5,240 nucleotides of DNA, from contig JADYZI010000202.1 in NCBI GenBank assembly GCA_020853255.1, forward strand, positions 1-5,240. Reading direction: 5' to 3'. Made by a program: the position numbers and the translations under genes. Within the stretch, counting starts at the first letter, position 1. Every line of letters begins with the position of its first letter. Source of the stretch: Acidobacteriota bacterium (GTDB lineage Bacteria > Acidobacteriota > Blastocatellia > Pyrinomonadales > Pyrinomonadaceae). Under the pieces are notes generated by a model, which ran no database searches, was not told the origin of the DNA, and worked only from the letters and a program-made list of their open reading frames with translations. Positions 1 to 5,240 of this stretch are shown one piece after another.

Positions 1-931
1 CGATCTTTGCCTTGACTCTTTCAGCCACAACTCGCGAGTTCTCGCCTTTCAGCATGATCGCCATACCAGACACGATCTCGCCCTCGCCATTTGTGGAAAC
101 CGCACCTTGACGAATGCTTTGACCTTCGACGACCTCACCGAGATCGCGCACAAAAACGGGAACGCCTTCTTTGCCGGTTTTGACCACGATATTCGTGATG
201 TCATCCATCTTTTCGACGAGTCCGACACCACGCAGCAAATACTGCTCGGCTCCTTTCGCGATGTAGCCTCCGCCGACCGTGCCATTATTTGCCATGACCG
301 CATCGTGAACATCGCCAAGCGTTAAGCCATACGATTGCAGCTTTTCTGGAGACAGTCGGACTTCGTACTGTTTGCCGTAACCGCCGTGCGAATTAACTTC
401 GGTCACGCCAGGAACGCCCATCAACTGACGCCGAATATTCCAGTCGTGAATCGTCCTGAGATCGGTTGCCGTGTAGTTGCTTCCGGGTTCCGCTCGAACT
501 TCGTACTGGTAGATCTCACCCAAGCCCGTCGCTATAGGCCCCATCTCGGGCGAACCGATGCTGGGCGGAATATTCTCGCGAGCGGTCGCCATGCGTTCGA
601 GAATTAGCTGGCGCGCGAAATAGATATCGGTCGACTCTTCGAAAACGATGGTTACGTTCGATATGCCGAACTTCGAAACCGAACGAATTTCTTCTACGCC
701 CGGTATGCCCGACATCGCAACTTCGATCGGAAAGGTGATCTGGCGTTCGATCTCCAGCGGAGCTAAGCTTGGAGCGTTCGTTAGCACCTGAACCTGAACG
801 TTAGTGACATCAGGCACGGCATCGATCGGTAAATTTATGAGGCTGTACGCTCCCGCCGCCGCCATGATCGCGACGAGCAAAAGAACGATCAGCTTTTGAG
901 CAATGGAAAATCTTATTAATGCGTTGATCAT
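1..931 (-). CDS. czcA: Heavy-metal efflux RND pump, CzcA/CusA type, N-terminal 310 residues (cut by left window edge)
   Basis: Inner-membrane proton-driven pump of the heavy-metal RND family, which moves metal ions into the tripartite channel formed with the adaptor and outer-membrane proteins encoded just before it. The frame was translated by hand from the ATG at 931-929 and stays open to the window edge. Residues 1-9 are a short cytoplasmic start and about 12-33 are the first membrane helix. LPIDAVPDVTNVQVQV (residues 34-49) is the family's signature entry into the periplasmic porter domain, followed by ITFPIE (65-70), TDIYFARQ (101-108), GLGEIYQYEV (136-145) and NGEGEIVSGMAIMLKG (281-296). 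The family is usually a little over 1000 residues, so about 70% is missing. The missing part includes the transmembrane proton-relay acids and the metal-binding residues, so Zn/Co/Cd versus Cu/Ag cannot be decided. The start lies 4 bases after the adaptor stop, with a G-rich stretch (946-951) unusually far upstream, which suggests translational coupling. The family call is secure; the symbol is by similarity. Confidence 0.95.
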   Translation of the reverse strand, partial: MINALIRFSIAQKLIVLLLVAIMAAAGAYSLINLPIDAVPDVTNVQVQVLTNAPSLAPLEIERQITFPIEVAMSGIPGVEEIRSVSKFGISNVTIVFEESTDIYFARQLILERMATARENIPPSIGSPEMGPIATGLGEIYQYEVRAEPGSNYTATDLRTIHDWNIRRQLMGVPGVTEVNSHGGYGKQYEVRLSPEKLQSYGLTLGDVHDAVMANNGTVGGGYIAKGAEQYLLRGVGLVEKMDDITNIVVKTGKEGVPVFVRDLGEVVEGQSIRQGAVSTNGEGEIVSGMAIMLKGENSRVVAERVKAKI

Positions 932-935
932 ATTT

Positions 936-2435
936 TTAGTGATCGTCCCCCATCGCACCCTTTTCAAGCTGTGTCTTTAGCGTAAAGCTACCTTTTGTGA
1001 CAACCTTTTCGCCGAGTTTCAGACCCTCGATGATTTTTGTATAACCGTTGATATCGGCTCCGGCCTCGATCTCTCGGACCTCAAATGCACCCGGTTCATC
1101 GTCGCGCGGAACAAACACTATGGTTTTGTCCCCCGTTCGCTGAACTGCGGCCGAAGGCACAACCAGTTCCTCGCCCGTAGCTTCATTTGTTCCCGTGTAG
1201 AACCCAACCTCAGCGAACATACCAGCCTGTAATTTACCCTGGACATTTGGAACCTCAAGCCGAACACGTCCGGTTCTAGTTGTCTCGTCCAACTGCGGAT
1301 CAATGTATGACACGCGTCCGCTGACCGTGCTGATAGCAGGCGATGTGATCTCTGCAACGGAACCAACCCGAAGCCTCGCCATGTTCGCTTCAGGAACATT
1401 TGCGATGACATAGACAGTGCCGAGATTTGAAATAGAAAAGATCGGAACTGCCGCCTCGATACCTGCACCGGCATTGAATTTTCTTTCGGTGACGACACCG
1501 GAAAGTGGGGATCTCAAGGAAACGAGCGACGTATCGCTACGATGATCGTCCGGTTTGTTCGATTCGACAGGAACGCCAAGCGAACGCAACTCATCCTCTA
1601 TGTGCTTGAGATCAACCCTGGCTGTTTCGACCTCTGCTTGGGCTTCCTGTAATTCTTTGTTTAAAGCAATATTGGATTGAAAATCGAAATCCGCTTTGGC
1701 GGTTCTGTAAGCAGTCTCGGCCGTCATGAAATCTTTTCCGGCTCCTGCTCCGAGATCGATCAGCCGCTTTGTCCTTTTCAAGGTAGCGTCGGCTTCATCC
1801 AGGCGTGCCTTGGCTTGCAATACTGCAACGCGGTTCTCAGCTTTCTGAACACGTGAAAGGTTGCGTTGGGCCAGTTCATATTTCGTCTTAGCCTCGTGCA
1901 TTTTGCCGTGCATTTGAGCAAGCTGCGGACTCGAAATAACGGCAAGCACTGCTCCCTTTTGCACATTGTCACCAACTCCGTAGTAAACTTTCTCGATCCG
2001 ACCGCCAACCAGTGCCGTCGCCATTTCGGTTGTCTCAGGATTCAACTCGACAGCACCCGTTACCATCAATCTGGCAATGGCAGGTCGCTGGGTTACTGAT
2101 TCTGTTACGATACCGGCAGATGTGAGCATTTCAGGATCGAGTTTCACTTCTTTGCCCTTCTCGTCCTCAAAATGTCCCGGCTCTTCCTTATGTTCCTCGG
2201 CGGTAGCTTTATCTCCGCTTGCGGAGTTTTTGTTAATGATCCACGCAATTCCGATTATCGCGATAAGACCGACTACCGCCACCGTAATGATCCACGGCAA
2301 TACAGGATTGGTCTTTCGCGACACGGGTTCCGCGTCGGTCGGTTCGCCTTGATCGAGATTTGATTCGAGACGGTCAAGTTCTGCCTCGTCACCCGCGTGA
2401 TGTTCGCTCTGTTCTGAAATTTTATTTTCTGACAT
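936..2435 (-). CDS. czcB: RND efflux periplasmic adaptor (membrane fusion protein), CzcB/CusB-like
   Basis: Periplasmic adaptor of 499 residues that bridges the inner-membrane pump to the outer-membrane channel. Residues 1-43 are a hydrophilic, mostly acidic, predicted cytoplasmic tail. Residues about 47-67 form one strongly hydrophobic membrane anchor, with no lipobox cysteine. The first half of the barrel-sandwich (lipoyl-like) domain is at about 135-170 (GGRIEKVYYGVGDNVQKG, then ISSPQL). A long charged alpha-helical hairpin runs about 172-285, rich in Ala, Lys, Glu and Gln. The second lipoyl half is at about 303-335 (LRSPLSGVV), a beta-barrel at about 338-412 (including DETTRTGRVRLEV) and a membrane-proximal domain to the end. 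The last residues are MGDDH; acidic or His-containing tails are common in CzcB proteins. The ATG at 2435 is supported by AGAGGA at 2443-2448, 7 bases upstream and overlapping the preceding stop codon. The long N-terminal cytoplasmic tail is somewhat unusual. The family call is firm; CzcB rather than CusB is a weaker choice. Confidence 0.95.
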   Translation of the reverse strand: MSENKISEQSEHHAGDEAELDRLESNLDQGEPTDAEPVSRKTNPVLPWIITVAVVGLIAIIGIAWIINKNSASGDKATAEEHKEEPGHFEDEKGKEVKLDPEMLTSAGIVTESVTQRPAIARLMVTGAVELNPETTEMATALVGGRIEKVYYGVGDNVQKGAVLAVISSPQLAQMHGKMHEAKTKYELAQRNLSRVQKAENRVAVLQAKARLDEADATLKRTKRLIDLGAGAGKDFMTAETAYRTAKADFDFQSNIALNKELQEAQAEVETARVDLKHIEDELRSLGVPVESNKPDDHRSDTSLVSLRSPLSGVVTERKFNAGAGIEAAVPIFSISNLGTVYVIANVPEANMARLRVGSVAEITSPAISTVSGRVSYIDPQLDETTRTGRVRLEVPNVQGKLQAGMFAEVGFYTGTNEATGEELVVPSAAVQRTGDKTIVFVPRDDEPGAFEVREIEAGADINGYTKIIEGLKLGEKVVTKGSFTLKTQLEKGAMGDDH

Positions 2436-2442
2436 ATTCGTT

Positions 2443-2448
2443 TCCTCT
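2443..2448 (-). promoter_or_regulatory. Shine-Dalgarno site of the adaptor gene, overlapping the upstream stop codon
   Basis: On the minus strand AGAGGA lies 7 bases before the ATG at 2435 and shares bases with the TAG stop (2449-2447) of the outer-membrane channel gene. Ribosomes finishing the channel gene would sit on this site, which fits coupled production of the two partners. It also supports the choice of start codon. Confidence 0.8.
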
Positions 2449-3760
2449 AGTTGTCAAACGTGAGTCCGAGAGCGATATAGAGATCAGCTTCGGCTTTATA
2501 TTTTTTTGTTAATGTTTCGGTCACGTCGCGATTTGCGTCGATCAAACGCCTCTGCTCTACCAAAAGATCGGTGATCTTTAGCTCCCCGATCCGATAAACC
2601 TGGCGTATCGTTTCGATGTTTTCTCGCGAACGGGGAAGGACGTTCGTCTCAAGCGCGATGAGTGCCTTTCTTGCCGTTTCGAGTTGTTGAAAAGCGATAG
2701 TTATCTCATTCTTAATGACGCCCTCGGCGAAGGTTCGACGTTCTTGAGCCTGCCGTATTGCAATCGCGGCCTCGGCTTTTGCTCCCTGCTTGCGATCAAA
2801 CACAGGCAAGCCAATCGTTATCCCAAACAATAGATTCCGGTCGCGATCTTGCGGGAACGATCCCGTTGGCAAGTCGATGGTTGATCTGCTTAGAGAAAAC
2901 TTCGTAAAAGCTGAAAACTCAGGTTTTGCCTCGGCGCGGATCAGCCTAAGTCCCGCATTCCCCAATTGTTCTTCAAGCTCGGCGACTCGAATCTCGGGTC
3001 TGCTTTTTAGGCCAACGGCAATCGCAACTTCGGTCGAAGGCGGTAATGATGGAAAAGTGGCGGTCGGAAGTTCTTCGCGGAGGCGAAGCGGTTGCTCGTA
3101 TGACACACCGGCGAAGTATTTTAGCTTCGTGATCGCGGTTTGGAGCCGCCCTTCGACAAACTGACGCTGTACCCGCAATCGCTCAACCTCAGTTTGTAAA
3201 AGGCTAAGCTCTAACGGCGCGGTTTCGCCCTCGTTAACGCGAATCTGCACGAACCTAACCGTCTGAAGATCGATATCAATTATATCGTCAAGAATTTTGA
3301 TCTCGCGAAAAGCAGAGAGTGCGTCAGCATAGTCAGAAACAATGCGGGAAACGATCTCTCGCCGCCTGATGGCGATCTCCGCTTCTTTCAGTACTATCTC
3401 GGCTCTTGCACGTTCGATCCGGCGGTTCCGTTGACCGAACAGTTCCAGCGGAACAGAAATGCCGGTGCTAAATTCCGAGTCGCCCGGCGATCCAAGTAGT
3501 CGCCCAGAACTTTGCTCGACCTCAAGCGTCGGATTTGGACGAAGCCCGGCTTGCGTCAGACGAGCCTTCGCCCTATCGACTTCAAGTTGCGCGATCTTTA
3601 TTTCGCTGTTTGTTTCGAATGCCAATTTGACGATCTCCGAAATGGAAACGCCGTCAGTTTGGCTGTGATAGATCGTGTATGTAGCATCGACCAACTTTGT
3701 CTGTCCCGATACAGCGACAGCCGCAGTTAGCAGGGCTAACAGTAAAAGAACTCTGTGCAT
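2447..3760 (-). CDS. czcC: TolC-family outer-membrane efflux channel, CzcC-like
   Basis: Outer-membrane channel subunit of the tripartite metal pump, 437 residues from the ATG at 3760. Residues 1-18 are a clear export signal (MHRVLLLLALLTAAVAVSG), with likely cleavage near SG/QT. There is no lipobox cysteine, so it is probably not a lipoprotein. Two outer-membrane-efflux-protein repeats follow, as in all TolC relatives. The first starts near residue 40 and carries LRPNPTLEV (73-81) and PLELFGQRNRR (104-114). The second starts near 242 and carries the matching AEAKPEFSAF (276-285), GLPVFDRKQG (317-326) and RIGELKITDLL (390-400). The N-E-G-E-T-A-P-L-E-L stretch (176-185) is the first-repeat counterpart of that last motif. 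Length fits the family (about 400-450). An in-frame TTG at 3775 would add five residues in front of the signal peptide; the ATG is preferred because GGA sits 4 bases upstream and the signal then begins correctly. The adaptor gene follows after 11 bases. Confidence 0.93.
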   Translation of the reverse strand: MHRVLLLLALLTAAVAVSGQTKLVDATYTIYHSQTDGVSISEIVKLAFETNSEIKIAQLEVDRAKARLTQAGLRPNPTLEVEQSSGRLLGSPGDSEFSTGISVPLELFGQRNRRIERARAEIVLKEAEIAIRRREIVSRIVSDYADALSAFREIKILDDIIDIDLQTVRFVQIRVNEGETAPLELSLLQTEVERLRVQRQFVEGRLQTAITKLKYFAGVSYEQPLRLREELPTATFPSLPPSTEVAIAVGLKSRPEIRVAELEEQLGNAGLRLIRAEAKPEFSAFTKFSLSRSTIDLPTGSFPQDRDRNLLFGITIGLPVFDRKQGAKAEAAIAIRQAQERRTFAEGVIKNEITIAFQQLETARKALIALETNVLPRSRENIETIRQVYRIGELKITDLLVEQRRLIDANRDVTETLTKKYKAEADLYIALGLTFDN

Positions 3761-3856
3761 AAATTCCAAAAGCAAAAACTAACAAAAACGCAAGACAGTA
3801 ACGGCCAAATAATGGCACGACTATCCAATCAAAAAAGCGCAGTTATGGGTTGTTAG
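3761..3856. other. Intergenic gap inside the efflux operon, AT-rich with a short direct repeat
   Basis: Ninety-six bases separate the small Cys-rich gene from the channel gene, much more than the 4-11 bases between the other operon members. It holds a direct repeat CAAAAAC at 3773-3779 and 3783-3789 (10-base period) and a weak inverted repeat GCCA/TGGC at 3804-3807 and 3813-3816. An A run at 3830-3835 reads as six T on the coding strand. No hairpin followed by a T run convincing enough for a terminator was seen, nor a well-spaced -35/-10 pair. It could hold a secondary promoter or simply be a 5' untranslated region for the channel gene. Confidence 0.4.
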
Positions 3857-4195
3857 TTAAACTCTTGGCGGTTGCCAAATCGAGAAGGAGCAGGTGGATT
3901 CGTAAGGGGCTTTATAGTGAGAAAAATCGGAACTCACTTGCTCAAGGCTTTTGGGAAAGGTCACAGCCACAGAGTAGACGATCGTCTGCGCAGGGTTGCT
4001 TCCGCAACATGAGCAGACACAGAACGGCGAACAATCATCATTGGAATCACTGTCACTATCCTGCGAAAGCGGGTCTAAGTGGGCAACCTTCTGAACCGGG
4101 TGACCTTGGTTGTCGCGTGGCAATAGGCTGTCCTTACACGGCTGCACCGAAAGGACAAGCAAATACGCCACAAAGATGTAAGTCACGATTCTCAC
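3857..4195 (-). CDS. Small exported Cys-rich protein, DUF6660-like, first gene of the metal efflux operon
   Basis: A 112-residue protein of unknown function. Residues 4-19 are hydrophobic (TYIFVAYLLVLSVQP) and form an export signal or anchor ending at Cys20; the residues before Cys20 do not fit a standard lipobox. An acidic Asp/Ser stretch (44-54, DSDSDSNDD) precedes a dense cysteine cluster, CSPFCVCSCC (Cys55, 59, 61, 63, 64). A further Cys102 and the C-terminal IWQPPRV follow. This arrangement matches my memory of DUF6660 proteins, which sit at the head of CzcA/TolC metal-efflux operons in Bacteroidota; that is recalled, not searched. Position here, in the same direction directly upstream of the channel gene, agrees. 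A role in periplasmic metal binding or sensing is an inference from the cysteines. The start is uncertain: GTG at 4195, with a second GTG three codons on (4186), weak ribosome sites for both, and an in-frame TGA five codons upstream that excludes a longer protein. Confidence 0.75.
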   Translation of the reverse strand: MRIVTYIFVAYLLVLSVQPCKDSLLPRDNQGHPVQKVAHLDPLSQDSDSDSNDDCSPFCVCSCCGSNPAQTIVYSVAVTFPKSLEQVSSDFSHYKAPYESTCSFSIWQPPRV

Positions 4196-4291
4196 GACTC
4201 GATGGTCTCAAATTATTGTCTGTGTTGTCTAGTCTGGTGGATCGATTTCCTATCGGATTCCGATATGAACATGACCAGACGGTAACCGTTC
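4196..4291. promoter_or_regulatory. Palindrome-rich intergenic region, likely control region of the metal efflux operon
   Basis: This gap lies between the radical SAM stop and the start of the Cys-rich gene. It contains two perfect odd-centred palindromes, TATCGGA-T-TCCGATA (4251-4265) and ACGGT-A-ACCGT (4279-4289). An outer inverted repeat GTCTGGT (4232-4238) / ACCAGAC (4274-4280) encloses the first. ATCGATTTCC (4241-4250) and ATCGGATTCC (4252-4261) match at 8 of 10 bases with an 11-base offset, about one helical turn. None is followed by a T run on the minus strand, so operator sites are more likely than an intrinsic terminator. No promoter with good -35 and -10 boxes was identified, though AATAAT on the minus strand near 4213 is a weak -10 candidate. 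Confidence 0.5.
4251..4265. repeat. Perfect 15-base palindrome (7-base arms, 1-base centre)
   Basis: TATCGGA and TCCGATA are exact reverse complements around a single T at 4258. The site lies about 56 bases upstream of the GTG of the first efflux-operon gene. Size and symmetry fit a dimeric repressor or activator site. I cannot assign it to a known metalloregulator family. Confidence 0.6.
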
Positions 4292-4984
4292 TCATTGCTG
4301 AACGCTCGAAATGTTGTCCGGTCGTGGGTCAAAGATAAGCCGCTGATTTTGTGAACCTCGGTACTCACCGGCGTTGCGAGTAAGCGACTGGATAAACGGG
4401 CCATCAATAAGAAGATCGATATGGGTGAGTATGTAGTGAATGTTGGCATTGCCTTGTTTGAGCAATGTCGCAATCGTGTTACCGGAGTAGACGGTGATAT
4501 GAATCCCAAGACGCCGCAGCTGGTAAACAATTTCTGCTACCGGGCCCGGCTGGTCGAAAGGTTCGCCTCCCAAAATCGTTACACCATCGTGTTCGTTAAT
4601 ATTTTGTTTGATTTCTTCGACGATAGACGGGACCCGAACTAATCGTCCGTTCTGTCGGTTGTGCGTTTCCGGAACGTAGCAACCCGGACAACGAATTGAA
4701 CATCCGGCAACTTGAATTACGATTCTTCGCCCTGGGCCATCGACGACAGAATTGTGATAGATCCGATACAGCCAAATTGATTGGCTATCGTCCGCTGACG
4801 TTGCATCAATGGGGTAGTCTGACTGCTCAGAAACAACTTTTTGCAGCGGTTTCCCGCAATTTACGTTATGTGAACCGCCCAGATCATCGTGCAACATCGC
4901 CATCTCCGCATTTGATATTCCAGAAACTTCGGCGGTCAATTTTCCATTATCTGGTTCGAGCACGAGTGTAATCTCTTTCTTCAT
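4292..4984 (-). CDS. NrdG-like radical SAM / 4Fe-4S protein with an N-terminal DUF2997-like domain
   Basis: Predicted cytoplasmic iron-sulfur enzyme of 230 residues. The C-terminal part (about 70-220) looks like the activating-enzyme (NrdG-type) branch of radical SAM proteins. It has DGPGRR (82-87), the cluster motif CSIRCPGC (Cys95, 99, 102; the CX3CX2C that binds a 4Fe-4S cluster and SAM), LGGEP (138-142, the SAM amino-group contact), TVYSGNT (164-170), LLIDGPF (191-197) and RGSQNQRL (209-216). NrdG itself is about 155 residues and lacks the first 70 here. Residues 3-22 (EITLVLEPDNGK..AEVSG) line up with residues 3-21 of the small protein encoded immediately upstream, including the shared NGK and E-[VI]-x-G. 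A variable linker (about 40-68) follows. The ATG at 4984 overlaps the preceding stop as ATGA, with AGAG 5 bases upstream (4990-4993). No NrdD or other glycyl-radical partner is in view, so the substrate is unknown. Calling it an anaerobic ribonucleotide reductase activator would be unsafe. Confidence 0.88.
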   Translation of the reverse strand: MKKEITLVLEPDNGKLTAEVSGISNAEMAMLHDDLGGSHNVNCGKPLQKVVSEQSDYPIDATSADDSQSIWLYRIYHNSVVDGPGRRIVIQVAGCSIRCPGCYVPETHNRQNGRLVRVPSIVEEIKQNINEHDGVTILGGEPFDQPGPVAEIVYQLRRLGIHITVYSGNTIATLLKQGNANIHYILTHIDLLIDGPFIQSLTRNAGEYRGSQNQRLIFDPRPDNISSVQQ

Positions 4985-5172
4985 TTTCGCTCTGATTTCT
5001 GTCGCGTCTGGGGAGTTAAGAAGAACTCCTTTTTCCGAATTTCAATTGCGGGGTCACCAAGTACTTGTCGTAGATGCTTCGCGGTTTTCTCGCAGGCAGG
5101 TCCTTGATAGCCCTTTATTTCAGTCTCACACTTTCCATTTTCGGTATCGATCTTGAAAATAATTTCGGGCAT
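4981..5172 (-). CDS. Small DUF2997-type protein
   Basis: A 63-residue soluble protein without signal or membrane segment. The first 20 residues alternate polar and hydrophobic in a beta-strand fashion (PEIIFKIDTENGKCETEIKG). They are followed by GYQGPACEKTAKHLRQVLG (21-39), whose G-x-x-G-x-x-C-x-x-x-T pattern and closing LG are, from memory, the hallmark of DUF2997. Cys27 is the residue expected to be conserved; Cys15 is extra. The tail (46-63) is basic. The start at 5172 is backed by a strong GAGGGGG 7 bases upstream. It overlaps the radical SAM gene by 4 bases, so the two are made together. Its function is unknown. In cyanobacteria such genes are, as I recall, neighbours of Ycf35-like (DUF1257) and ferredoxin or AAA ATPase genes, which would fit a redox or iron-sulfur setting. 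A substrate or recognition partner of the radical SAM protein is speculation. Confidence 0.8.
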   Translation of the reverse strand: MPEIIFKIDTENGKCETEIKGYQGPACEKTAKHLRQVLGDPAIEIRKKEFFLTPQTRQKSERK

Positions 5173-5179
5173 TGATTAT

Positions 5180-5186
5180 CCCCCTC
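5180..5186 (-). promoter_or_regulatory. Strong Shine-Dalgarno site of the DUF2997 gene, overlapping the upstream stop codon
   Basis: GAGGGGG on the minus strand lies 7 bases before the ATG at 5172. It shares the GA of the TGA stop (5187-5185) of the gene entering from the right edge, so initiation is probably coupled to termination of that gene. It is the best ribosome site in the window. Confidence 0.8.
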
Positions 5187-5240
5187 AATATTTGATTCTA
5201 ATCTTGAGCGTCTTTCCGATACGCTCTTTAACAAGAATGC
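5185..5240 (-). CDS. C-terminal tail of an unidentified gene (cut by right window edge)
   Basis: From the right edge the minus strand reads, after two bases, ILVKERIGKTLKIRIKY followed by TGA. The basic, alternating hydrophobic pattern resembles a terminal beta-strand. That the stop codon is embedded in the ribosome site of the next gene argues that this is a real gene end in the same operon. Seventeen residues are too few to name it. A DUF1257 (Ycf35-like) protein or an AAA ATPase would be the expected neighbour of a DUF2997 gene, but that rests on recalled context only. Confidence 0.55.
   Translation of the reverse strand, partial: ILVKERIGKTLKIRIKY

Noticed and set aside
107..607. Two plus-strand frames (72 and 90 codons) at the left end
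   Set aside because: Both are antisense to the RND pump gene, whose minus-strand frame is open throughout with family motifs across its length.
2790..3164. A 124-codon plus-strand frame opposite the outer-membrane channel gene
   Set aside because: It is fully antisense to a well-supported TolC-family gene, with a low-complexity Ser/Arg-rich product and no ribosome site that stands out.
3761..3775. TTG start five codons upstream of the ATG of the channel gene
   Set aside because: It would place LLEF ahead of a signal peptide that is already complete from the ATG, and the ATG has GGA 4 bases upstream. The ATG is more likely.
4251..4289. Intrinsic terminator for the radical SAM operon
   Set aside because: The palindromes could form hairpins, but none is followed by a run of T on the minus strand, so there is no support for intrinsic termination.
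3850..4338. A 162-codon plus-strand open frame, longer than the minus-strand gene it faces
   Set aside because: It has no recognisable domain, is rich in Arg, Ser and Gln as random antisense frames often are, and runs into the 3' end of the radical SAM gene. The minus-strand frame has a signal sequence, a cysteine cluster and operon-consistent direction.
4213..4530. A 105-codon minus-strand frame overlapping the end of the radical SAM gene
   Set aside because: It lies out of frame inside a gene whose catalytic motifs are intact to the end, and its product shows no family features. It is a shadow, not a sign of frameshift.
1..5240. CRISPR array, tRNA or rRNA gene, insertion sequence or attachment site
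   Set aside because: No regularly spaced repeats, no cloverleaf-like segment and no transposase or terminal inverted repeats were seen. The window is almost fully occupied by the minus-strand genes.

Overview
This window carries genes on the minus strand only, so transcription runs from the right edge to the left edge. Six coding regions are visible: four look complete and one is cut at each edge. The composition is moderate in GC, the genes are tightly packed, and no RNA gene, mobile element or CRISPR array is visible. The organism is a Gram-negative (diderm) bacterium, because the efflux operon encodes an outer-membrane channel and a periplasmic adaptor. The combination of a DUF6660-like small protein, a Bacteroidota/Acidobacteriota-style CzcA and a DUF2997 gene suggests Acidobacteriota or a related soil or water phylum. 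That placement is an inference and is not secure.

Right block (about 4292-5240): a translationally coupled cluster. It starts with the last 17 codons of an unidentified gene entering from the right edge. Its stop codon lies inside a strong Shine-Dalgarno sequence for a 63-residue DUF2997-type protein. That gene overlaps by 4 bases (ATGA) with a 230-residue NrdG-like radical SAM / 4Fe-4S protein. The N-terminal segment of the radical SAM protein resembles the small protein encoded just before it, so the same small domain appears once free and once fused to the iron-sulfur enzyme. This is the most unusual content of the window.

Middle (4196-4291): a 96-base gap holding two perfect odd-length palindromes and an outer 7-base inverted repeat. 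It separates the two gene groups and is the natural place for regulation of the downstream operon.

Left block (1-4195): a heavy-metal efflux operon. Its first gene encodes a small exported Cys-rich protein of the DUF6660 type. Then come a TolC/CzcC-like outer-membrane channel, a CzcB/CusB-like membrane-fusion adaptor, and the N-terminal 310 residues of a CzcA/CusA-like RND pump, cut by the left edge. Together the last three would form a tripartite pump spanning both membranes and exporting divalent or monovalent metal ions using the proton gradient. The metal cannot be assigned, because the pump residues that would show it lie beyond the window. No metalloregulator gene is present in the window.
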